A DNA stretch of 64,000 nt from Paludibacteraceae bacterium (GTDB taxonomy: Bacteria; Bacteroidota; Bacteroidia; Bacteroidales; Paludibacteraceae), in assembly GCA_016285885.1 (NCBI GenBank), contig JAEERP010000001.1:372001-436000 (forward strand). The letters run 5' to 3'. The notes beneath the pieces are model-generated. The model saw only the letters and a program-made list of their open reading frames with translations, was not told the DNA's origin and ran no database searches. Below, one piece after another: positions 32,806 through 41,309 of the stretch (its first letter is position 1; every line of letters begins with the position of its first letter). A program made the translations under genes and the position numbers.

Positions 32806-33411
32806 ATGGGGAAACTACGACAAACAGCACTCATCCTGGGTGAAGGGCCAACGGAGTTCTTCTATTTCAAGTCCTTGTGCGACGTGTTCAAGCGTCTGAC
32901 CATCAAGCCGGACTATCCGAAGCATACCAACATCAAGGAGCTGGAAGCCAAGATTGCTGAGGGCGTGGCAATGGGTTACAACCATATCTTCTGCATTATT
33001 GATATGGACACGAAGGAGAAGGAGCCTGAGCGTAGCCAATACCAGAAGCTAAAAGCGAAGTACTCCAAGCCTATCGACAAACCGAAGAAAGGCATCTACT
33101 GCGAGGTTGAGTTCTTTGAGACTCACCGTTGCTCCGAACTGTTCTTTCTCTACTATTTCCGCTACACCTCACGTCCATACGAGACACAAGAGCCATTGCT
33201 CAAAGACCTCAACCAATGTGTGGAGTATCGAAAGACGATAGAGTTCTTCATCAAGACAAAAGGTCTTCACGGTTACTATGAACGCAATGGTGGCAGTCTC
33301 GAAAAAGCTATGGCCAATGCTAATCGGTCAATGGATGAGAAGTTGAAGAACGGCAGAGAATATACCTACTCGGAGCTAGGGAGGTTGATGAAAATATTAG
33401 AATCTTTATAA
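32806..33411 (+). CDS. RloB-family (AbiLii-like) TOPRIM-type protein
   Basis: A 201-residue protein. The N-terminal acidic motif ILGEGPTEFFYFKSL and the DxD motif HIFCIIDMDTKEKE have the spacing of TOPRIM nucleases, and the rest matches RloB (GIYCEVEFFETHRCSELFFLYY). It is separated from the ATPase stop by one base, so the two probably act as one toxin/sensor complex. The predicted activity is nucleic-acid cleavage unleashed on infection. Composition is less AT-rich than its neighbours. A gap of 28 bases leads to the next defence pair. Confidence 0.85.
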   Translation: MGKLRQTALILGEGPTEFFYFKSLCDVFKRLTIKPDYPKHTNIKELEAKIAEGVAMGYNHIFCIIDMDTKEKEPERSQYQKLKAKYSKPIDKPKKGIYCEVEFFETHRCSELFFLYYFRYTSRPYETQEPLLKDLNQCVEYRKTIEFFIKTKGLHGYYERNGGSLEKAMANANRSMDEKLKNGREYTYSELGRLMKILESL

Positions 33412-33439
33412 AAACAAGAAATTTTACTTCTTTATTGAC

Positions 33440-34135
33440 ATGACTGTAGATTCAAATTCGTATAATATCAAAATAAACAAGATAATAGAGCCTAATGTGA
33501 GACTTATTAGAGTCCAGCCTTATGACTTAAAAATTACGTTAGGCTATATCTTGACGACTCTTTCCTCAATGTGCTGGATTGGTCAAATGTCAGAAGTATT
33601 GAGGGAAGGTTATCGAATAAGAGCACAAAGTACCATAGATAAGTTGAGTAGTGATTTTAACAATGGGATGAATACAGGAATTATCAGTAGCACGGGAGAA
33701 TATATCGTTTCAGAATTAACCCGAAGTTCCATTGTAAACGAATTAGATTACATGGATATACCTTTGGGAGAATTATTCAAACAAAAGGCTTCAGGCAATC
33801 CTGGATTTGACATTTTTACTGTCAACAAAAATGAACAGATACTATTTGGCGAAGCTAAATATGTCGCTAATGAGAATGCCTATAATGATGCATTGGAACA
33901 GATTAATCGTTTTATTCGAGAGAAACGAGATCTATCAGATATTATAGATTTAGAGCATTTTAATATTGGCAATGCAATTAGGAATGCGTCAAATGGGAAT
34001 CGAGGTTTTATTGCAGGATTCTCTTCTACAAAGATATCAGATGCAATCCTAGAACAACATATTAAAAACAATGCTGAATATAAAGCATTACCAAAAGATA
34101 AAGAAATAATCTGTGTAGCCGTTGATGTACGATGA
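33440..34135 (+). CDS. Hachiman-like effector nuclease (HamA-type)
   Basis: A 231-residue AT-rich gene product. It shows the order of motifs seen in HamA/DUF1837 proteins: STGEYIVSELTR, a lysine segment (LGELFKQKASGNPGFDIF) with the catalytic Asp, then ILFGEAKYVAN, giving a PD-(D/E)xK-type site with Asp, Glu and Lys. In Hachiman the effector degrades DNA when released by its helicase partner. It overlaps the helicase gene by four bases (ATGA), which fits a tight complex. Similarity outside the motifs is weak, so a related nuclease-helicase system is possible. Confidence 0.68.
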   Translation: MTVDSNSYNIKINKIIEPNVRLIRVQPYDLKITLGYILTTLSSMCWIGQMSEVLREGYRIRAQSTIDKLSSDFNNGMNTGIISSTGEYIVSELTRSSIVNELDYMDIPLGELFKQKASGNPGFDIFTVNKNEQILFGEAKYVANENAYNDALEQINRFIREKRDLSDIIDLEHFNIGNAIRNASNGNRGFIAGFSSTKISDAILEQHIKNNAEYKALPKDKEIICVAVDVR

Positions 34136-36438
34136 ATAGAATTAAAGATATAATTGAAGGTCGTGAAGTTGAAGCTTTACTGCAAGCAACTATTGACAAT
34201 ATTTTTGTCAATGGACCTGTAAGTATTTCCGATATGGAAACACTTTCCTATATAAAGTACTATCATGCCGAACTGTTTGAAAGATATAAACAAAGTATCC
34301 TTTTGGCTTCTGGATTATTTTACAAACCTATAAATACAGAGGCGAAGAATCTAAAAGAACTAATTCTTCAAGACTATAGAGAGGTAATTTCAACAAATCT
34401 TGCAGGAAATTACACTCCCATGCAAGCTGATTTATTAAAATCTGTCGACAAGAATAATGTATTTAGCTTTTCTGCGCCTACTAGTACAGGCAAATCCTAT
34501 GTGTTTCGTCGGTTGATAGAAAGTTCTGAGCATGATGTTGTTATTGTAGTGCCTTCGAGAGCACTTATAAACGAGTACTATCTTAATTTGACAAAATCTA
34601 TTGTTGATACAAGGATCAACATCCTTACTTATATTGACATTATAAATCGTGCCCATAGTACAAGAAATGTTTTCATTGTTACACCAGAACGTTGTGGGAT
34701 GATATTTAATCATGTTGATGATTTAAGGGTAGATTTGATGTTGTTTGATGAAGCACAATTGAGTGATGAGATGTCTGTTCGAGGACTTTATTATGATGGA
34801 TTAGTAAGACGTTGTTATCATTCTTTCCCTGAAGCAAAGTTTGTATTTGCTCATCCTTTTATAGCAAATCCAGATGCTCAAATTGTGAAGAATCATCTTA
34901 CAGGGCAGTATTCAGATAGTAAGGCATATTCTTTTAGAAATATCGGTCAGATGTTTTTGCTGTATAATTCTGGTACAAATAAATATTTCCATTTCGGAAT
35001 AGATAAAAGCATAATGGGAGGTACACGTACAGATTGTTATTTTGATCCGATAGAAAGGGCTATCCATACAAATGGAACTGTACTTGTGTATATGTCAAAA
35101 TCAAAAGTGGTAAATTATGATTTTCTAAGAGAATATGACAGATATGTACGGATGTGCCCCGAGATTAATGCAGAAATAGTTGACGACATTATTGAGGAAC
35201 TAAAGCAATATACAGGAGGAAACACCTCTGAAACTGGAGATTATTATTCGCGCTTTATATCATTACTCCGTCGAGGAATAGTCATACATCATGGTTCTAT
35301 GCCATTGCGAACACGATTATTGGTTGAGAAGTTCGTCAACAATAAACTGTGCCGTCTCTGTTTCTCTACATCCACTTTGGAACAGGGCATCAATATGCCA
35401 TTTGATGTTGTACTTTTAGACCGATTTGAAAGCAGCAAGCCTCTTGCTATAAAGAACCTGATTGGCAGAGCAGGCCGTTCATCAAACAAAGATGATTTTG
35501 ATATCGGTTATGTTGTTGTAACATCAAATGCCAATATGACAAAACTTCGCAATATTCTGTTAGAAGAAAGCAAAATCAAAGATTATTCGTCTTTAGACAG
35601 GCAAGATGCATTAGACGAAGATTTTCACGATTATAAGGAGGCTATCAATAACCATACTATGGATGACAGATTTAATATGCCTCCAGTTGTTTTGCAAAGA
35701 GTCGTTGAAGGTGACGGTTCACAAGAAGTTAGAGACGTTCTTGATATAATGTTTGACAAAGGAGGGAATCTCATACCAAAAGAAAAGTATAAAGATATCG
35801 CACCGTCTGCCGCAACTGGAATGCAGAAAATATATGAAAGGTCACTTGGTCGTATTTTAGGTGATGGTGAAAAGAATGTTTTTAACACAGCAATTCAACT
35901 GATGCTTATACGACTTCTTTTTCATGCAACATTCAAACAATTATGCCGTTGGAGATATTATAATGCCAGTAGATTAAAGGAACGAAAGCAACGTGAAAAG
36001 AAAGGCCTAAAGTCAGACCATCTTACTAGCGCATTTGTTACAGGATTCAGTGATTTACCTAAGAAAAATCTTCCTGTATTCTCCATATTTAAAGGAACTA
36101 AGGCAAAAGATGTAAGTTACGATGCAATCCTTTATGATACATATGATTTTCTTGATAAATTAATCGATTTTAAGCTAGGTGAGCTTTTTTATGCTGCATT
36201 CGTGAGTTATTTTGAAAAGAATCAAGATGAAAGGGCTGAGCGTTTTTCTAAGTTGCTGCGTTATGGAACAGATGATAGTCGCTATATTTGGATGATACGA
36301 TATGGTCTAGAGTTTGAAGATATTGAAAAACTCAACGCACATATCAGATCTATAGATGCTAATGGTATAGACTTCTATGATAGCATTCATGATGTTCCAG
36401 AAAGGGATAAAGAAGTTATTAAAAGGTACATAAACTAA
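34132..36438 (+). CDS. Superfamily 2 helicase of a Hachiman-like pair (HamB-type)
   Basis: A 768-residue helicase. Motif I is SAPTSTGKSYVFRRL (near residue 115), Ia VVPSRALINEYY, motif II LFDEAQLSDE (DEAQ rather than DEAH), motif V STSTLEQGINMPFDVVLLD, and motif VI NLIGRAGRSSNKDD. The long C-terminal part has no named domain. HamB helicases patrol DNA and restrain HamA until phage DNA is sensed. The gene starts within the stop of the nuclease gene and is AT-rich like it. After it the strand switches back to the metabolic cluster, marking the right end of the island. Confidence 0.8.
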   Translation: MNRIKDIIEGREVEALLQATIDNIFVNGPVSISDMETLSYIKYYHAELFERYKQSILLASGLFYKPINTEAKNLKELILQDYREVISTNLAGNYTPMQADLLKSVDKNNVFSFSAPTSTGKSYVFRRLIESSEHDVVIVVPSRALINEYYLNLTKSIVDTRINILTYIDIINRAHSTRNVFIVTPERCGMIFNHVDDLRVDLMLFDEAQLSDEMSVRGLYYDGLVRRCYHSFPEAKFVFAHPFIANPDAQIVKNHLTGQYSDSKAYSFRNIGQMFLLYNSGTNKYFHFGIDKSIMGGTRTDCYFDPIERAIHTNGTVLVYMSKSKVVNYDFLREYDRYVRMCPEINAEIVDDIIEELKQYTGGNTSETGDYYSRFISLLRRGIVIHHGSMPLRTRLLVEKFVNNKLCRLCFSTSTLEQGINMPFDVVLLDRFESSKPLAIKNLIGRAGRSSNKDDFDIGYVVVTSNANMTKLRNILLEESKIKDYSSLDRQDALDEDFHDYKEAINNHTMDDRFNMPPVVLQRVVEGDGSQEVRDVLDIMFDKGGNLIPKEKYKDIAPSAATGMQKIYERSLGRILGDGEKNVFNTAIQLMLIRLLFHATFKQLCRWRYYNASRLKERKQREKKGLKSDHLTSAFVTGFSDLPKKNLPVFSIFKGTKAKDVSYDAILYDTYDFLDKLIDFKLGELFYAAFVSYFEKNQDERAERFSKLLRYGTDDSRYIWMIRYGLEFEDIEKLNAHIRSIDANGIDFYDSIHDVPERDKEVIKRYIN

Positions 36439-36480
36439 ATATGTCTATGGTATGTACATTGGCTTTTTATTGATTATTTA

Positions 36481-36515
36481 GGGCGGAAACCGCATCATCT
36501 CATCTGTTTCCGCCC
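36481..36515. terminator. Stem-loop at the right end of the defence island
   Basis: GGGCGGAAAC and GTTTCCGCCC form a perfect 10-base stem around 15 bases, between the convergent helicase gene and the decarboxylase-cupin gene. No strong T-run follows on either strand, so termination is plausible but not certain. Confidence 0.45.
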
Positions 36516-36536
36516 GAAATTCTTGTCGGTAACTCA

Positions 36537-37667
36537 TCACCTTACCTTTCCATACTCTTCCTCGCTCACCGCCTCCAACCACTCGTTAGTCGGGTTGGTT
36601 TGCAGGTTTTTGTGATAGGTCAGATGTTGCATCCACGAGCCTTTGGCGGCGCCGTGCCAGTGTTTCACGCCTTCGGGCACTTCAATCACCACGCCTTCCT
36701 TGAGTTCTACCGCAGGCTTGCCCCATTCCTGATACCAGCCGTGACCATAGACGCATATCAGCACCTGTACGGCACCGTGATGTACGTGCCAATTGTTGCG
36801 GCAGCCAGGCTCAAAAGTCACATTCACAACACTTTCACCGTAAGGTGACACGTAACTGCGCCCCGTGAAGTATTGTGCGTATGCGTCGTTCGGGTTGCCA
36901 CGCCGCCAATACGATTTCAGGTCAACTTGGTCGTACTCGCTGCGGCTGTTGTCCTCAACGCCCAATAACGCGTTCACGGCTTTCAGCGCCCTCGATGCGG
37001 CCGCCTTGCAACCATTCGCCGCCAACGCCACAGGAATCTGTTGCAGTTGCTCGTCGGTAACGCCCATATTGCGTGCCCCACGGACGTGCGCATTCAGTTG
37101 TGGTTCAACGCCTTCCAGTCCAGCAAGGGCACTCACCGTAACCAACTCGCGGTCGGCGTGGGTGAGAACGTCGCGGGCAAAGATGTCGCCGAACAGATGC
37201 GCCTTCAGGTAATAATCCTCGGCAGGGCAGAAATCGTAGTTGAACGGCTGTCCCGTGAGTTGGGTCTGCACCTCGGTGCCCTGTTTCAGCGCGTCGTAAT
37301 CCTTTGGCAGAGCCGATGCCTCGTTGCCCGCCAGCACTTTCACGCCCTTCGCTTGCCTGTCGCCCACCACTCGTTGCAACACGCCCAACGCATTGAGCGA
37401 ACGCGGAAAGCCCGTGTAGGCATAGAGTTGCGAAAGCGCTTCTTTAATCTGACTTACTGTCAAATCGGCTTCCAAACCGTTGTGGATGGCCGATTCGAGC
37501 GACACAAGGTCGCCCTGTGCCTCATTGCAGGCGATGGCCGACATACAAGCCGCCTGTTTCTCATTGAATGTCAATGTGTTCATATCCTTAGATTCTGATT
37601 GTTTGCTGTTTCCGCAAGCCGACAGCACGGCAAGCATTGCGAGTGGAATAATTTGTTTGATATTCAT
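36537..37667 (-). CDS. Carboxymuconolactone decarboxylase-cupin lipoprotein
   Basis: A 376-residue protein with a lipobox signal peptide (VLSAC). Two AhpD/CMD-like helical units follow (SAIACNEAQGDLVSLESAIH, and RELVTVSALAGLEGVEPQLN). The last 120 residues form a cupin (VTFEPGCRNNWHVHHGAVQV, WGKPAVELKEGVVIEVPEG, KHWHGAAKG), with metal-binding His residues in the two cupin motifs. Bacteroidetes have cytoplasmic versions near quinone- or electrophile-responsive genes; here it is envelope-anchored. The first unit keeps one Cys (AACMSAIACNEA). It has its own -7 box and the upstream site shared with the flavodoxin operon. Confidence 0.88.
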   Translation of the reverse strand: MNIKQIIPLAMLAVLSACGNSKQSESKDMNTLTFNEKQAACMSAIACNEAQGDLVSLESAIHNGLEADLTVSQIKEALSQLYAYTGFPRSLNALGVLQRVVGDRQAKGVKVLAGNEASALPKDYDALKQGTEVQTQLTGQPFNYDFCPAEDYYLKAHLFGDIFARDVLTHADRELVTVSALAGLEGVEPQLNAHVRGARNMGVTDEQLQQIPVALAANGCKAAASRALKAVNALLGVEDNSRSEYDQVDLKSYWRRGNPNDAYAQYFTGRSYVSPYGESVVNVTFEPGCRNNWHVHHGAVQVLICVYGHGWYQEWGKPAVELKEGVVIEVPEGVKHWHGAAKGSWMQHLTYHKNLQTNPTNEWLEAVSEEEYGKVR

Positions 37668-37696
37668 AAAATTACATTTAAATATTTGTCACTATG

Positions 37697-37761
37697 CAAA
37701 AATACGATACTCATTTTTCTTGCGGAAACATTTATTTCGGGAAGAATTACCCTTATTTCGG
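37697..37761 (-). promoter_or_regulatory. Promoter and upstream regulator site of the decarboxylase-cupin gene
   Basis: TATTTTTG on the minus strand (37704-37697) is the -7 box. Plus-strand 37740-37761, GGAAGAATTACC followed by CTTATTTCGG, is the counterpart of 31333-31354 (18 of 22 positions agree). TTGCGGAAA is also present in both regions, at different spacing. Confidence 0.6.
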
Positions 37762-37773
37762 TTTTGCCGAAAA

Positions 37774-38700
37774 TCAATCAGTCGGGTTCCAGCCGTTGAA
37801 CCATTTCACCTGCTCTTCGTAACTCATATTGAAGTAGCGTTTTTCCCTGTTCAGCGCACGGATTTTAGCCATTTCAACATTCGAAAGCGCAAAGTCGAAC
37901 ACACTGATGTTTTCTTTTATGTAATCGGGGTTCGATGTGCCAGGAATTACCGAAAAACCTTCTTGCAGATGCCAGCGGATAATCACCTGCGCCGCACTTT
38001 TGCCGTGGGCTTTGGCAATGCTGTTGATGACAGGGTCGCGCAGAATCTCGCCCTTGCTTTCACGTCCGCCAAGCGGGAACCAGCATTCGATCTGAATACC
38101 TTCGGCGGCACAGCGTTCCTGCCAATGTTTGCGTTGGGCGTACGGGTGGCACTCAATTTGCATAATCTGCGGCTTCACTTTCGCCGAGTTGATGAGCGAA
38201 TCGAAAATTTCGTCCTTCACGTCGAAATTGCTGATGCCAATGGCGCGCACCTTGCCCGTTGCCAGAGCCTGTTCCATTTCCTTCCAACCGCCCACGAAAT
38301 CACCCATTGGCTGATGAAAATAGACAAGGTCGATGTAGTCGAGACCAAGACGTCCGAGCATACGGTCGATGGCTTTCAGCGTTTTACCTTCGCCGTATTC
38401 GTTAGGCCATAGTTTGCTTGTAATCCAGATGCTGTCGCGGTCAACGCCGCTGTCTTTGATGGCTCGGCCAAGACTTCGCTCGTTCTGATAGGCGTGGGCG
38501 CAGTCGAAATGTCGGTAGCCCAGTTCAAGAGCCGTTTTCACGGAATTGTACGCCTCGTCGCCTTCGGGAATCATATACAATCCAAGTCCGAACTGTGGCA
38601 TACGCACGCCGTTGTTGAGCGTGAGATAGGGTTGTTGTGCAAATGTTGTCATAGTACCTAAAATTGTTAAGATGGATATTAAAATTCGTTTCATAATCAT
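37774..38700 (-). CDS. Exported aldo/keto reductase
   Basis: A 308-residue AKR of the 2,5-diketo-gluconate reductase group. The catalytic set is visible: the Asp and Tyr of YRHFDCAHAYQNE, Lys in IWITSKLWP, and His in YIDLVYFHQP. Unusually it begins with a signal peptide (MKRILISILTILGTMTTFAQ, cleavage before QQPYLTL), so it should act in the periplasm, where NADPH is scarce. The start at 38700 overlaps the upstream acetyltransferase stop (ATGA); the ATG at 38694 is an alternative. Physiological substrate unknown. Confidence 0.88.
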   Translation of the reverse strand: MIMKRILISILTILGTMTTFAQQPYLTLNNGVRMPQFGLGLYMIPEGDEAYNSVKTALELGYRHFDCAHAYQNERSLGRAIKDSGVDRDSIWITSKLWPNEYGEGKTLKAIDRMLGRLGLDYIDLVYFHQPMGDFVGGWKEMEQALATGKVRAIGISNFDVKDEIFDSLINSAKVKPQIMQIECHPYAQRKHWQERCAAEGIQIECWFPLGGRESKGEILRDPVINSIAKAHGKSAAQVIIRWHLQEGFSVIPGTSNPDYIKENISVFDFALSNVEMAKIRALNREKRYFNMSYEEQVKWFNGWNPTD

Positions 38701-39236
38701 TCGTTTTTCGGTTCGATGTTCTTGATGAATTTAGCAGGATTGCCGCCCACGATGGTGTTTGGGGCAACGTCCTTGGTGACAATCGCGCCAGCCGCCACCA
38801 CAGCGTTTTCGCCCACCGTCACGCCAGGCAGGATGGTCGCTCCTGCGCCAATCCAGGCGTTTCGGCAGATTCTGACAGGTTTGCAGATGAGCAACTGACG
38901 GTCGTAAAGGTCGTGGTTATTGCTGATTAACTGCACGTTAGCGGCTATCATTACGTTCTCTTCGATGGTTATTCCGCCACGCGACATTAGCAGGCAGTTA
39001 TTCATAATAAGTGCGTTGTCGCCAATTTTCACACGGTCGAAGCAAACGCCTGTGAGTCCAGGCATTACACGCACGCCGCTGCCCAGGTTTTTACCGAACA
39101 AATCCTTTACAAGTGCGTCATATTCAGGTGTATAAGGCATTGTCTGACCAAGTTTGAAAAGCGTTTGTGCCTGACGCATACCTTCTGCGAGTTCTTCAGG
39201 CGTTGTCTGTCGTGGATCTACTACAAATGGTTCCAT
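38697..39236 (-). CDS. Hexapeptide-repeat sugar O-acetyltransferase, second copy
   Basis: A 179-residue relative of the transferase at 30068, with the same coils (NNCLLMSRGGITIEENVMIA, NAWIGAGATILPGVTVGENA) and the His-containing loop ISNNHDLYDRQ. It lacks the first part of the other copy's N-terminal mac domain. It leads the unit divergent from the AraC regulator gene and overlaps the aldo/keto reductase gene by four bases. A TATTTTTG -7 box lies at 39275-39268. Confidence 0.9.
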   Translation of the reverse strand: MEPFVVDPRQTTPEELAEGMRQAQTLFKLGQTMPYTPEYDALVKDLFGKNLGSGVRVMPGLTGVCFDRVKIGDNALIMNNCLLMSRGGITIEENVMIAANVQLISNNHDLYDRQLLICKPVRICRNAWIGAGATILPGVTVGENAVVAAGAIVTKDVAPNTIVGGNPAKFIKNIEPKNE

Positions 39237-39267
39237 ATCGTTTGTCTTTTAATGATTTATTATGATG

Positions 39268-39275
39268 CAAAAATA
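39268..39275 (-). promoter_or_regulatory. -7 box of the acetyltransferase-reductase unit
   Basis: TATTTTTGCAT on the minus strand, the same extended form found before the flavodoxin, decarboxylase-cupin and gltB genes. TATCGGTTTCAC a little upstream (from 39291) resembles part of the inferred AraC site. Confidence 0.5.
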
Positions 39276-39342
39276 GCGGTGGCTGACCGAATATCGGTTT
39301 CACAAAAAGAGCCGAAGTTTTCACTTTTTAAAGAAAACTCAC

Positions 39343-39350
39343 TATCTTTG
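39343..39350 (+). promoter_or_regulatory. -7 box of the AraC-type regulator gene, almost touching the start codon
   Basis: TATCTTTG ends five bases before the ATG at 39356. With the usual 4-7 base distance from box to transcription start, the messenger would be nearly or fully leaderless. Confidence 0.55.
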
Positions 39351-39355
39351 CCTTT

Positions 39356-40171
39356 ATGAAATCAAATTTCACATATTCCACCGATTTTTACGGAATCAAC
39401 AGCCACGCACTGACAGACTGCTGCGTGCACCTAATTTGTTTGGAAGGCGAAGGCAGTTTTGTGTTCAACGGCAAGGCGTTTCGAATGTTCAAAAACGACA
39501 TTTTGGTGACGTCAACGCCGAGCAAAATCAAACAACTTGCCGCGCCCGAAGGTGCTGTGTTTGAGTGGTTTGCTGCACCAAACAGTTTCTTGGGCGGACT
39601 GCTGCCTGCCAACAACTACAGCATTGGTGGCAGTATCAGTCTGAATGCCAACCCCATAATCCCGCTTTCCGATGCCGATGCCGAGCAATTTTTAGCCGAT
39701 ATACACCGTATCCGTGAGCGTATGGACAAAACCGATCTGCGCTTCTACGATGGAATAATGGGAAGTCTTTGCCTGACAATGATTTACGACATTTTTGAAT
39801 TTCACGCCAAATATTACGGTGCCACTGAGCACACCGAGCGCGCGGGCTATATTGTCCGCAGTCTGATGGATTTGCTCTCGACGGGAATCTGCCGCACCGA
39901 GCGCGAGATGAGATATTATGCCGAACGGCTGAATGTCTCGCCCAAATACCTGTCGGCCACCGTCCGCCGAATGACGGGTCACAGCGTCACCTCATATATT
40001 GACCGTTACACCGTGCCCATACTCAAAAACCTGCTCAACGACGAACGTCTTTCAATCACGCAAATTGCTGAAATGATGAATTTTAAAACCTTATCGTACT
40101 TCAGCCGTTATTGCAAGAAGCAGTTGGGTATGTCGCCGCAGGAATACAGAAAGAGTTTGCAACCGAAGTAG
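39356..40171 (+). CDS. AraC-family transcriptional regulator
   Basis: A 271-residue regulator. The N-terminal 150 residues form a cupin-like sensor (LICLEGEGSFVFNGKAFRMF, NDILVTSTPSKIKQLAAPEG). The C-terminal 100 residues hold two helix-turn-helices (YYAERLNVSPKYLSATVRRM, LSITQIAEMMNFKTLSYFSR) and the family ending GMSPQEYRKSL. It is divergent from the acetyltransferase/AKR genes and probably activates them, the decarboxylase-cupin gene and the flavodoxin operon. Its ligand is unknown; relatives respond to thiol-reactive or aromatic compounds. The promoter abuts the start codon. Confidence 0.93.
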   Translation: MKSNFTYSTDFYGINSHALTDCCVHLICLEGEGSFVFNGKAFRMFKNDILVTSTPSKIKQLAAPEGAVFEWFAAPNSFLGGLLPANNYSIGGSISLNANPIIPLSDADAEQFLADIHRIRERMDKTDLRFYDGIMGSLCLTMIYDIFEFHAKYYGATEHTERAGYIVRSLMDLLSTGICRTEREMRYYAERLNVSPKYLSATVRRMTGHSVTSYIDRYTVPILKNLLNDERLSITQIAEMMNFKTLSYFSRYCKKQLGMSPQEYRKSLQPK

Positions 40172-40222
40172 AACGATTGTTCGTATTAATAAGTATTATA
40201 GTTGAAATCCAGCTACTGAACC

Positions 40223-40251
40223 TTTGTTTTCTAAAAAAGTGGATATATTTG
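40223..40251 (+). promoter_or_regulatory. Promoter of the DUF1016 pseudogene
   Basis: TTTG (40223-40226) and TATATTTG (40244-40251) are 21 bases apart start to start; the broken gene begins 45 bases later. The promoter is intact although the gene is not. Confidence 0.5.
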
Positions 40252-40296
40252 CATAGAACTTAAAAATAGAATAAAGTTGAATCACATAACGTAAAA

Positions 40297-41229
40297 ATGG
40301 CGCAAGAAAATAAAGACATACAGCCACAGGTTGAACCATATATCGTGAAGTCGCACGACATTCACATTGATGCAGACTATGCGGATTGGATAGCAGACAT
40401 TAAGAGTCGCTATCGTTCCGCACAGGTAAAAGCTGCTGTTAAGGTGAATACATAAAAACTTCTGTTCAACTGGCAACTAGGTCGCGACTTGGTGCAGAAG
40501 AAAGCCGAAGAACGTTGGGGAGCAGGAGTTGTCGAACAAGTAAGCTTAGATTTGAAGCGAGAGTTTCCTGATGCGGATGGATTCTCTACTTCCAATCTAT
40601 GGTACATGAAAAAGTGGTATCTGTTCTATACCGATGGTGATTCAGAAGGAAAATCCATTGCCATTTGCGTTGGTACCTTGGGGCATCATGTTGATATCAT
40701 AACGAAATGCAAATCCATAGATGAAGCATTATTCTATGTCGGTAAAACCATTGAGCAAGGATTAAGTCGTAATTCTCTTGCTAACTTCATCAAGGCAAAC
40801 CTCTATGAGCACCAAGGCAAGATAGTCAACAACTTTACCGACCATCTGCCGGCATTGCAAAGCAAGCTCGTTCAGGAAGTTCTGAAAGAAAACTATGATT
40901 TCGGCTTTGCCACGGTTGAGCATGAGATTTATGATGAGGCTGAGTTGGAAGAAGCCCTTACAAAAAATGTGACGGACCTTTTGCTGGAGTTGGGAACAGG
41001 TTTTGCTTTTCTTGGCAGACAGAAGGAGCTAGTTGTAGGTGGGCGTTTGCGCAAGATAGATTTGTTGTTTTATCACATTCGTCTGCGTTGCTACATCGTC
41101 TGCGAACTGAAAGCCAAACCATTTGAACATTACCCTTATTTCGGAAGTTATGGTTCTCTGTTTGGTTTATTACCCTATCTGCAGATTGGAAGGTCTATGT
41201 CCACCCCCAAAAAGGGAGAGGGAAGGTAA
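40297..41229 (+). pseudogene. Broken DUF1016 (YhcG-type) PD-(D/E)xK nuclease gene
   Basis: The frame starts MAQENKDIQPQVEPY and runs 52 codons to TAA at 40453-40455 (VKVNT*), then continues in the same frame as KLLFNWQLGRDLVQKKAEE, the well-known start of the DUF1016 N-terminal domain. The nuclease domain follows (LLELGTGFAFLGRQKELVVG, RKIDLLFYHIRLRCYIVCEL) but breaks after ELKAKPFE, where the normal EPEFAGKLNFY segment is replaced by HYPYFGSYGSLFGLLPYL and an early stop. So it has one nonsense codon and a deleted or replaced C-terminus. Intact relatives occur with restriction systems and mobile DNA. Confidence 0.85.
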
Positions 41230-41248
41230 CCTCACGGCCCTTCCCTCT
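41217..41248. terminator. GC-rich stem-loop between convergent genes
   Basis: AGAGGGAAGG and CCTTCCCTCT form a perfect 10-base stem with a 12-base loop between the DUF1016 remnant and glnN. No T-run follows, so it may only be a junction hairpin. Confidence 0.4.
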
Positions 41249-41309
41249 ACACTGACGAATGTTATAGGGCATTATGCCCATGGATGCACAGAATTTATTA
41301 TGTCAGAAC

